From assembly GCA_039621445.1 (NCBI GenBank), contig CP154956.1:52772015-52836014 (forward strand): a stretch of DNA of 64,000 nucleotides, in the 5' to 3' direction. The position numbers and the translations under genes are program-made. Below the pieces are notes generated by a model. That model saw only the letters and a program-made list of their open reading frames with translations. It searched no databases and was not told where the DNA came from. This stretch comes from Euglena gracilis (Eukaryota > Euglenida > Euglenophyceae > Euglenales). Positions 20,248 through 28,178 of this stretch are shown here, one piece after another; position 1 is the first letter of the stretch, and every line of letters begins with the position of its first letter.

Positions 20248-20865
20248 TTATGTGCGCAAACCGTGGGAGTGGCAATCCACTACCAGCCGGTGCTGACGTA
20301 AAAAGGGGTATCCCAGGATTACGTCAGAACCATGGATTCCGGATTCATATTCCCAGGTATCCGGAAAATTTTGCGGTTGGGAGGGGTGTGAGTGGTGCTT
20401 GGGGATGAGGGGTAGGACTATGTCCAAAAGGCATCCCAAGTCACCACCGCACATGGGGGTGTTGTCAGCCGTCGTAATTTTGAGCGGCTTCTTGGCTTTC
20501 ACCAAGAGGGGGATTGGTATCAACCCGAACCGAAAAAGTAGTGCAATGCGACAACCAGTGTCAATGAGAATTTTGACTTTTGCACAAAAATTTTGGATTT
20601 TGATTTCCGCTTGGACCAAAAGTTCCATGGGGGGTAAGCAAAGTGAAGGGTCTGGCGAAAATACGTTTTCTTGCCAGCTTTCCCATGAACCCTTTCCTAC
20701 TTTGCACAACATTCCGAGCGGAAAGTTGGAGTGGGGGGTGGGGGACCCGAAAATTTTCCGGGTACCGACCAGAAAGGCAGATGGGCAGGGGGGGCAGGGT
20801 TGATCAGGTCCTACCTCCATCTGTTCATCAGCGCAGAGGTCCGTGCCCTCGGACCTCGGGCTCCC
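20248..20865 (-). CDS. E1 aspartic protease
   Basis: Coding resumes after a TAG codon (20866-20868). The catalytic region is VKILIDTGCRIALLFRFGLI (DTG), followed by MCGGDLGCLLDIVLP and a second-half VILGYPFLRQHRLVVD signature typical of retropepsins. It is preceded by about 85 residues of Pro/Cys-rich sequence. It has the same phase as the conserved gag C-terminus upstream of the TAG, so Gag-Pol could be made by readthrough. Confidence 0.85.
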   Translation of the reverse strand, partial: GSPRSEGTDLCADEQMEVGPDQPCPPCPSAFLVGTRKIFGSPTPHSNFPLGMLCKVGKGSWESWQENVFSPDPSLCLPPMELLVQAEIKIQNFCAKVKILIDTGCRIALLFRFGLIPIPLLVKAKKPLKITTADNTPMCGGDLGCLLDIVLPLIPKHHSHPSQPQNFPDTWEYESGIHGSDVILGYPFLRQHRLVVDCHSHGLRT

Positions 20866-20868
20866 CTA
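20836..20868 (-). promoter_or_regulatory. Candidate stop-codon readthrough signal at the E1 gag-pol junction
   Basis: Minus strand: TAG, then exactly 8 nt (GGGAGCCC), then an 8 bp perfect stem GAGGTCCG / CGGACCTC with loop AGGGCA. A UAG-G followed by a structure at 8 nt is the arrangement known for gammaretroviral gag-pol readthrough. E2 keeps TAG GGGAGCCC GAGGT at the same point (39513 downward), although a deletion removed its stem. Gag C-terminus and protease lie in the same phase on either side. Confidence 0.6.
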
Positions 20869-22006
20869 CTCCAGGTCCGAACCGGCCGAATAGCCGGCTA
20901 TGGGCCTTTTAGAGGTATACACGGATTTCAACGTGCGCACCGCCATGCGGGCCTCGTCGAAATCGGTATCCGTGGTCTCATCCCCCTCCCTGCCCGAAGC
21001 CGGGGTGTCATCCTCCAAACAAGATATCTTGAAACCGACTTTTGTGGCGGTTGGAGGAGTGACCCTTGTCACCGCGATTCATACCGCGATGACGTTGGCC
21101 AGGGCGGGGAGAACGAGAACGCGGACATTTGGATGAGTGGTGATCACTCGATCCACAAAGCGAACACCGAGATTTGTGTCGCGATTCTGGGTAACGGGGG
21201 GATCGGTTTCCCGATTTCCCGTCAAACCGTCGTGGTGACCGGGTATCCTGTCGACCATGACCGGTGTATCGGGGTTTTCCCGATGAGGATCGCGAAGAAG
21301 ATGATCCGCTTCGCGAACGCGATCGCGATGTCTCGGGATGAGAATCACGCTTCTTGGCCGGGGCACCGGGTGACCCACCCCGAGGGGTACCGTGTTTCCG
21401 CTCATCGCGGAACGGGATCCGGGGGCTAATACCACCGGAACGGGGACCCGATGACCGTGAATTGCCCGATTGGCGTGAAAACGCGGAGGAACCCGAACCT
21501 CGTGATGAGGTCGAGCCTCGCGGACTCTGAATACGCTTACGCGCTTCAGGATTAGGACATTCCCGAGACATATGTCCCGATTTGTTGCACAAAAAGCACA
21601 CTTTATCCGTGGCTTGGTCCGAAGAACGCGGGTATCGCGTTTTCGATCCCGTGGTGGGTGAAGTGGGTGAAACCGGTGATTTTTGCAATGCGTTCACCGA
21701 ACCAGCCGGTAATCCAGCGGTTGGGTGTGCGGTATACGCGGATTGGACCTGACCAAGAAGCTGTGATAGCTTCAACTCCTTGGAAACAAAATTCCAGCGT
21801 TGATCAAGAGTCATTGGATGACTCGCCAACTCCTCACGGTGGATATCCTTAATGAGGCTAGGCGTGAAGTGCATGAGAACAGCGTCAAACTGTTCGCGCA
21901 TTTGCTTCTCACTGAGTTCATCCACTTCAGCGGCAAGTCCTAACCATTTGGCATACCAAAGGTCAATGGACTTCCACTTCCGCTCGGGTGGGGCGCATTG
22001 CGCCAC
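20866..22006 (-). pseudogene. E1 gag C-terminus with two zinc knuckles
   Basis: KVCFLCNKSGHMSREC and RCSLCGSSDHHSSKC are both CX2CX4HX4C knuckles, separated by an Arg/Ser-rich RNA-binding stretch. Compared with E2, one base is lost near 22003 and one indel near 21060 brings the frame back, so the knuckles sit between two compensating frameshifts. After the second, the conserved VGFKISCLED... and acidic ASGREGDE peptide leads to the TAG at 20866. Confidence 0.82.
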
Positions 22007-24315
22007 TTGGTCTCTAGGGTAATCCTAGCGACCAAACTTGAACTGGTGGAAGCGTATTGCTCCACCAGGTCATCAAAGGAAACGCGGTAGCGACTGACAA
22101 GTTGTCGTGCGCGCTCCTTCTCATCCCTAGGGAGGCAATCGATGAATTCCATCTTGATTACCTCCGGGTTTGTGTCCTGGGTTGGCCCTTTCAATGCCCA
22201 GTAATACTCCCAGTCGCGGAAAAACTGTCTCCATGTAGTTGGATCACCGTCCCATTGGGGTTTCACCTTATTCGCGATTGCGATGGTGCCCTTGAAGTCT
22301 TTCTGAAAAACCCGTTGGCCCTCGGTGGTATTCCGTAGATTCGGGCCCGGGTACGCTCGAGCACCAAGCGTATCCTTTCCGGATTCTTGTCGGAATCGCG
22401 AAATTTCTGGTGAAGGTGAATCCTGGTACCGGAAATCCGGTCGCAAACCCTGTTGGTCACCCGTAATACGGGGACTCTCCGGTGTGGGGGTATGTCGCGC
22501 ATGCAACGTGTGACCCACTCCCGGTGTACGGGATTGGCTCATTCCACGCACAAGCATGGAATGATGGATTTCTTGGTGGAGACTTGGCGGAATCGCCGTG
22601 TTTTCCGCGAATTCGGTTCCCGTAATAGGAAATTCGTCCGAAAACTGGGTTTGGGTTGTGGACAAGGCCAATGGTGGCACAATTCGCGGAATCGCGGATT
22701 GTGACACTCGGGACACGGGTGGTGGTGGTGCATGTGCACCCAGAGCCAGGTTATGAAAACGCGACTCTGGAACATTTGGCGCACCTTCGGCAATGCATAC
22801 TGCCGAATTGCGGTGTGAAACCCGCTGTTGGTTGGACACATTATCCAAACCCACAGACAAGTCATGCACACTTTGCTCCAAATGCTCAACGAGTTGGAGT
22901 TGGCCGCAAATACGGTCAACTTCATCCTCCAAAGTGCGAATACGCTTGCGGTAACGGGAAAAGTCATCCAAGTGCGGAATCCTTTCGGAAATTCCGGTAA
23001 CATCTTGGACAAGTTTCCCGTGAGACTTATCCAATAATTGGAGTTGTCCCATTAATGCTTTTACAGCATTTGAGAGAATCTGCAAAGGTGATGTTACCTT
23101 GGTTGGTGTGGTGGTGGGTGCAACCGGTGCAGGGTTATCCGAGAACGCGGTTGTGGTACCCACGGGCAAATTTCCAGGTTGTGGGTTATCCAAAAACGCG
23201 GAAATTCGCTCATCCAACCTGGTAATATCACTTTGCGTGGATCGGGCATTCCGATTCACCGATTCCTCAAGCCGTAATAGGCTGTTGCAAAAATCTTGCA
23301 AGGTTTCCTGACTGTTAGTGAGCATTTTGTCATAAAATGCCTTGAAATCAGGGTTCTCGGTAATCCGAGAACTGGAACCTGCAGGTAGAGACTGCATTTC
23401 CGTTACTTTGGTAGACACCGATGCATACCGGGTCTGGAGTTCCCCAATAGCAGTCTGAATACCGCTAATGTCCGGAACTCGGTGGGAAAGTGCGGAATAG
23501 CTTTGTTGCAAACCCGCAATGGCCGAGTTAATCCCGACAACGTCGGATTGCAACTGCAACTGCAGGGAATCCTGCCGTTGTGCTACTTCCGCTACTTTCG
23601 CGCTCAGATTGGATAATCCAACCTGATTCGCGTCACAATAGCAGGTTTTCTGCTCCAAACGGGAAAGTCGCTCCTCCAACTGCCGCACATACGTGTGGGG
23701 AGCAAAATTCTCGTTGGCTTGTGACTGGAACTGCCGAAACTTTTCCGTTTCATCGCACAACTGCATAATGCGGTGTTGCGATTCATGGAAAGTTGCGGAC
23801 AATGTGGTGAAATGGTCCATAGACACAAATCCACCAGTACTGGATGTTGCAGACGAGGAATCTCGTGTATGGAACTGTTGTTGCAAATGCAACAACGCGG
23901 ATGAACAGGACTCCATTTGTCCCGATAACCGTTGTAGTGAGTCATGCAAGTGCAGAAACTTGGAGTCATTCCGGGTTTCCGCTTCATGCATGCATTCACT
24001 AATTTGCCGGAAGTTTTGCGGGAGTTGTTGGCACATTTTGTCAAAGGTTTCCCGAAAGTTTGCAAGGTCAATACCCGCACTTTCGAAATTCCTCTGGCAA
24101 TATTTGCCAACTTCCTGCAAGTAATTCCAGCAGAATTCCAGCTTGGTGAAGACATGTTTTTGGTTGTCCTCATCAAACTGGAGCACTTTGTTGAGTGCGG
24201 TTGCACATTCTGCAACGCATTGTTGCACATGGTTGAACTGCCTCACAAGGGGGTGATTCCCTGGAAGCCGAGCAACGATATCCTGCACATCCTCAGCAGT
24301 GAGGAGCTCCCCAGT
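21940..24315 (-). pseudogene. E1 gag, coiled-coil and capsid-like region
   Basis: Long helical region with repeated leucine/glutamine heptads (about 24250-22900), then a Pro/Ser-rich stretch and a capsid-like domain (KPQWDGDPTTWRQFFRDW...YW, FIDCLPRDEKERARQLV, VEQYASTSSSLVARITLE) that aligns with E2 over its full length. The start codon of this frame (24519) lies inside the nested element and is artificial: native gag continues from 26742-26211 straight to TGELLTAEDVQDIV here. The frame is lost near 22003 by a 1 bp deletion. Confidence 0.85.
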
Positions 24316-24630
24316 TGTAGGGGGTGTGGGCCTCACCACTCCCACAACCCCCTGGCGGCTGGCCCTTGGCGCCTGCAGGCCCTGCCACTGGCTGGGATCC
24401 ATCAATTCACCCAGGGGGCCTGGCACCCACCTGGGACTTTCCTTGGAACTTTTCATGGTAATCCCACTTCCCAATTCCCAGCGCTGGCACAAATCAAGAT
24501 ACTTCCCAGAACTGAACAACCAAAGTCAAACTGAACATGCTGCTTGCCACTGTAAACACAAACACAGACAGAATTTTGTGTAATTCCTAATTCCTCAGCT
24601 GGAATCTTAATCTCTTTCCCAGCGCCCACA
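24316..24630 (-). repeat. 3' LTR of the nested 1.9 kb element
   Basis: Starts TGTAGGGGGTGTGGG and ends AGCGCCCACA. One substitution from the copy at 25896. The native-looking start of the merged gag frame (24519) lies inside it. Confidence 0.92.
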
Positions 24631-24642
24631 CTCCCCTCCTTA
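24631..24642 (-). promoter_or_regulatory. Polypurine tract of the nested element
   Basis: On the minus strand TAAGGAGGGGAG abuts the LTR at 24630, giving the element's orientation. No convincing tRNA primer site was found beside the other LTR (minus strand CAAACTGAACACTGCC). Confidence 0.65.
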
Positions 24643-25056
24643 AAAAGCTGCCCCGGGCAGCTAAACCTGCCTTCGGCAAAAAGGCGCTGGGATTTTTTTT
24701 TTTTTTTTCGTTCACGAACACAATCTTGAATCTTTCTTTCTGTCTGTCTGTTTTTTTTTTTCTCTGTGGGGCGGGGCGGGGGTCGAAGGCCGACCCTTAG
24801 GGGGGTCGGTCTCCTACAGCAGCAGGGGGGAGCAGCAGGCACCCGCACCGCCTTGGGCCGTTCTGGCGGGGGTTTCCCCCCAGAACAGCCCAAAGATACC
24901 CCTTGGGCCGTCATCTCTGGAATTTTTTTCTCGTTTTTCCCCTCTTTTTTGCCCTTTTTTGCCCGTCCAGAGATGGGGGTCCAGGGGCTGGTGGGGGTCC
25001 TGGGGAGGGGGCTCGCAGGTGCAGCGGGAGGGGGTTACCGCGGGGAGGGCTTCGGC

Positions 25057-25260
25057 CACAGGCCTGGGAGGGGGGCCCAGCCCACGCCGTCCCGGCGGGC
25101 TTCGGCCACAACGCCTGAGGGCTTCGGCCCAGGCATACGGGAGGGGGACCCAGCCCACACCATCCCGGCGGGCTTCGGCCACAGCTGGTGAGGGCTTCGG
25201 CCCAGGGCATGCGGGAGGGGGACCCAGCCCACACCATCCCAGGCAGGGCTTCGGCCTCAG
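25057..25260 (-). repeat. GC-rich tandem repeat in the nested element
   Basis: Imperfect repeats of about 45-70 bp built from GGCTTCGGCC, GGGAGGGGGACCCAGCC and CACACCATCCC blocks. Open in several frames because of the repeat; no domain. Confidence 0.6.
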
Positions 25261-26099
25261 CCCCTCGGGGCCTCCTTCGCCTTCTGTCGGCGCTCCTTCC
25301 TTCTCCTTCCTCTTGACTTCTCCGGCGAGCCTCCGCCCTCTCCATGCCCCACTGGGGCATCCTGCATCTCGCTTCCTGCATCACCATCTCCAGCATGCAC
25401 CTCTCGAACATCTCCTTCCACAGCATTCACATCTCTGGCATTCCGGTCTTTGGCATTCACATCTCTGACATCTCCTTCCTTGGCATTCCCATCTCTGGCA
25501 TTGCAATCCTTGGCATTCCCATCTCTGGCATTGCAATCCTTGGCATTCACATCTCTGGCATTGCAATCCTTGGCATTCCCATCTCTGGCATTGCAATCCC
25601 TGGCATTCCCGTCTCTGGCATTGCAATCCTTGACATTCACCAGCCTGGCATCAGAGGCCACCCTGCCATGGGCCCTGAGCCTGCCAGCAGCAGCTGCTGC
25701 TGCACGACTGGCACACCACGAACAGCAACAATGTGCATCAAAACTTGAATAATACTCCATCAGGTTGATGTTCACTCCTGCACTCCAGGCATTCTTGATG
25801 ATCTCCTGCAGGCACATGCCATGCCTGATCCCGGCATGGCGGACAGCCGCCACGTGGCTGGTAGGCATGTTGTTTGACTGGCAGTGTTCAGTTTGTGTAG
25901 GGGGTGTGGGCCTCACCACTCCCACAACCCCCTGGCGGCTGGCCCTTGGCGCCTGCAGGCCCTGCCACTGGCTAGGATCCATCAATTCACCCAGGGGGCC
26001 TGGCACCCACCTGGGACTTTCCTTGGAACTTTTCATGGTAATCCCACTTCCCAATTCCCAGCGCTGGCACAAATCAAGATACTTCCCAGAACTGAACAA
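25257..26099 (-). CDS. ORF in the nested element with Asn-Ala-Arg/Lys-Asp repeats
   Basis: A 280-residue frame starting within the LTR. It holds an Ala-rich patch after CCCSWC, then about 20 repeats of the five-residue type NARDG / NAKDC, and ends in a basic RRRKERRQKAK tail. It may encode a small RNA-binding gag-like protein or just be an open minisatellite. The start inside an LTR and the absence of any known domain keep confidence low. Confidence 0.4.
   Translation of the reverse strand: MFSSGKYLDLCQRWELGSGITMKSSKESPRWVPGPLGELMDPSQWQGLQAPRASRQGVVGVVRPTPPTQTEHCQSNNMPTSHVAAVRHAGIRHGMCLQEIIKNAWSAGVNINLMEYYSSFDAHCCCSWCASRAAAAAAGRLRAHGRVASDARLVNVKDCNARDGNARDCNARDGNAKDCNARDVNAKDCNARDGNAKDCNARDGNAKEGDVRDVNAKDRNARDVNAVEGDVREVHAGDGDAGSEMQDAPVGHGEGGGSPEKSRGRRRKERRQKAKEAPRG
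25376..25650. repeat. 15/30 bp minisatellite
   Basis: Alternating 15 bp units TGGCATTCCCATCTC and TGGCATTGCAATCCT form a 30 bp higher unit, more diverged at the left end. The period is a multiple of three, which keeps the minus-strand ORF open. Confidence 0.85.
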
Positions 26100-26210
26100 C
26101 CAAAGTCAAACTGAACATGCTGCTTGCCACTGTAAACACAAACACAGACAGAATTTTGTGTAATTCCTAATTCCTCAGCTGGAATCTTAATCTCTTTCCC
26201 AGCGCCCACA

Positions 26211-26742
26211 CAGTGCCCTTCCCATGGCCATCCATGGGTTGGGAGGTACCAGAGAATTCCGGTACCACTAGGCGAGTCTCCGGTGGCCAAGGTAGTGCGG
26301 GATAACACCCAAGATCGGGTGGTGGTGGCAAAGCTCTGTAAGGGCTTGCCGGTGGAAGAACGGGTGGTGGTTGAAAGAAACACGGGGTTTCCAACCCACC
26401 ATCACCATAGAAGCCCGGTGGCGGAATCACCACGGGTCTCTCCGGTGTGCGCAGCTGCACCGTTGCCGCAGACAGAGGCGAATACCCCCGTTGTGGCAAG
26501 GTGAGTGCGGAAGAGGCCGCATTAGCCTCTGAAGCCAATGATGTGGAGGGCTCATCGCCGACCACTGTCAATGATGACAAGTGTTGCAATTGTGGCAATT
26601 GAATCAATTGTGCCTCATCGGCGTGGGAACTGGAAGCACTTTCACATAAAAGCTTCCAATCCCCTATTTCTTGATCAATGTCTTGCAATGATGCCTGTAA
26701 TAAGGCATAATTGAATTGATGGTTGGGGCCTGTGCTTTGCAT
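26211..26742 (-). pseudogene. E1 gag N-terminus
   Basis: The start is chosen at MQST (26742) because E2 gag begins with the same MQST at 46358; an in-frame upstream Met at 26775 has no counterpart in E2. About 175 residues, Pro/Ser/Leu-rich with a short acidic helical start (NYALLQASLQDIDQEIGDWK). It is interrupted by the nested element after GHGKGT; the sequence resumes at 24315. Confidence 0.78.
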
Positions 26743-26931
26743 CTTTCTGAGAACAGAAACAGCAAAAACCCACAAAACTAAGCAGTTGTGCCGGCACCAG
26801 AGGGGCTGTAACGGGTAATACCGTACAGAACCTTCCGGAGCCTGCTCGTCTGCTTAGACGTTGACTAGAAGCCGGGAGCTGACGCTGCGACCGTGTAATA
26901 ACGGTGCAGGGGCTCTCCGCTGCCAGTCAGC

Positions 26932-26963
26932 GTAGGATCGTAACCAATCTGCTACCAAGTGTA
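26932..26963 (-). repeat. Partial duplicate of the E1 primer site and LTR edge
   Basis: A 32 bp stretch that repeats 26997-27028 (PBS plus the first four LTR bases) with one mismatch, 65 bp further inside. It looks like a mis-primed or template-switched copy of the LTR/PBS junction. Confidence 0.6.
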
Positions 26964-26999
26964 ATACCTGGTAGTCTTTCTTTCTGTGAAGTATGTGTA

Positions 27000-27022
27000 G
27001 GATCGTAACCACTCTGCTACCA
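27000..27022 (-). promoter_or_regulatory. E1 primer binding site
   Basis: On the minus strand, two bases after the LTR end, TGGTAGCAGAGTGGTTACG continues to GATCC. The first 11 bases match the complement of eukaryotic initiator tRNA-Met 3' ends, and the rest resembles its T arm. E2 has a still better match at 46578-46602. Confidence 0.8.
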
Positions 27023-27024
27023 AG

Positions 27025-27326
27025 TGTACGTCTGATTCCCAATTCCCAAAAGCCTTCGCTTTCGCCTTGGCGCACCTACTTGGGAACTGAAAATCAGAGT
27101 AACAGAAAATCTCTTTTCCCACTTCCCAAGAAGCAAAGCACAGAGCAATGCAGGGAGGACGGACTGGATAACCAAGTCCGGTCCGGAGAAAAGGAAAGAC
27201 AAAACAGATTATAAAATAATACCACCTGTGGAGAGAGAAGGGGCACCCATTAGGAAATCCTAATAGGATCTGCTTCCATCCTAACTTCCTCAACGGAAGG
27301 GGACAGAAGCATACGCCTGGTACACA
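27025..27326 (-). repeat. E1 5' LTR
   Basis: 302 bp, TG...CA, upstream of gag on the minus strand. An AT-rich TATTTTATAATC stretch (around 27207-27222, minus strand) could serve as a TATA-like promoter element. It is directly followed by TSD GAATTAG (27327-27333). Confidence 0.95.
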
Positions 27327-28159
27327 GAATTAGGCAAGCCTACTCCCAGGCCTACCATCACCAGGCGAATGGTAGGGCGGAGAGAGCTGGCCAACAAAAA
27401 ATGGAACGGCTCAAAAAAATTTAGGTTGAGGACAAGTTGAATTGGGTTGAAGCCCTCCCCCAAGCACTAGATCGTATCCATGATACGCCGGGGGAGAGTG
27501 GCCTAAGCCCATTTCAAATTTTGTTCGGTCGACACCGTTCATTGGGTGGTTTACCTTATGAACCGTTAAGGGATTGTGAAGATGCCAGATCATTTTTCTC
27601 TCGGCAAAGAGAAATTGATTTGGTAGTGGCTGGCAAAATGAATAATTTGCATGCCAAGCAATGTGCTCGGGCCAACCGTGGTTTAGACGGTTGGGAGCCA
27701 TTGGAGGTGGGGAATCTGGTGTGGTACCTGAGACCCCCCGATAGTGGCACAAAATTGGATTCCCGTTGGTTGGGCCCTTGCAAGGTTACCGCGAGGGAGG
27801 GAATTCACTCCTACCTAATTGAGGTTAAACCGGACTATATTATGAAGGCCCATCGGAAGGCTTTGAAGGTGTATGTGGAGGACCCCACATCCGAGAAACC
27901 TATCCCCCTGTTTTTCCACCGGCGGACGGTACCTGAGGCGGAAGGTGCCCCAGATACCTGGTTAGTGGAAAAAATCCTAAACCACAAGTTCGTAAAGGGA
28001 AAAATGTTTTTCTTAACGAAGTGGCAAGGGTTTGAGGAGGCGAATTGGGAACCGGTGGAACATTTTTTCCAGGAGTACAAGAGCGACGTAATAGCGTATT
28101 GCCTGGGAAAAGGGTTGCCGTTAGATGTCTCTAAGGATTTAAAGACAACGGCAACCTGA
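27327..28159 (+). pseudogene. M integrase, C-terminal part, with chromodomain
   Basis: Continues the integrase cut at 8864: RQAYSQAYHHQANGRAERAG with the catalytic Glu at 27380-27382. An in-frame TAG follows at about 27421, then NWVEALPQALDRIHDTPGE...PFQILFGR. A GPCKVTAREGIHSYLIEV SH3-like segment and a C-terminal chromodomain follow (WLVEKILNHKFVKGKMFFLTKWQG...NWEPVEHF, about residues 175-215 of the downstream frame). M is therefore also a chromovirus. Confidence 0.9.
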
Positions 28160-28178
28160 AAAAAGGGGGAAAGGGAGG
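28159..28178 (+). promoter_or_regulatory. Putative M polypurine tract
   Basis: A purine-only run of 20 bases starts at the stop codon of the chromodomain frame and is followed by TG (28179). This fits the polypurine tract and start of the 3' LTR, though the matching 5' LTR start is outside the window. Confidence 0.55.

Larger units (their letters stand above)
24316..26210 (-). mobile_element. Nested 1.9 kb non-autonomous LTR element in E1 gag
   Basis: 315 bp LTRs (24316-24630, 25896-26210) differ at one position, start TG and end CA, and are flanked by the 4 bp duplication CAGT (24312-24315, 26211-26214). Excising it rejoins gag as GKGTGELLTAED. The 1265 bp interior has no protease, RT or integrase. 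It has a polypurine tract next to the 3' LTR, GC-rich tandem repeats and a minisatellite-bearing ORF. It resembles TRIM/LARD-type elements and must have been mobilised in trans. Near-identical LTRs make it the youngest datable insertion here. Confidence 0.92.
8865..27326 (-). mobile_element. E1: 18.5 kb chromodomain Ty3/gypsy retrotransposon with accessory ORFs
   Basis: 302 bp LTRs at 8865-9166 and 27025-27326 differ at 4 positions (98.7% identity), start TG and end CA, and are flanked by a 7 bp duplication. Genes run on the minus strand: gag (two zinc knuckles), protease, Cys-motif linker, DIRS-type RNase H-like domain, RT-RNase H, integrase-chromodomain, then two extra ORFs of 1070 and 751 codons. 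At 18,462 bp (16,567 bp without the nested element at 24316) it is much larger than ordinary chromoviruses (about 5-8 kb). gag and pol hold a few frameshifts and stops. It sits in the integrase of M. Confidence 0.93.

Noticed and set aside
24316-24519. Native start of E1 gag at 24519
   Set aside because: The start lies in the LTR of the nested element; the true N-terminus is at 26742.
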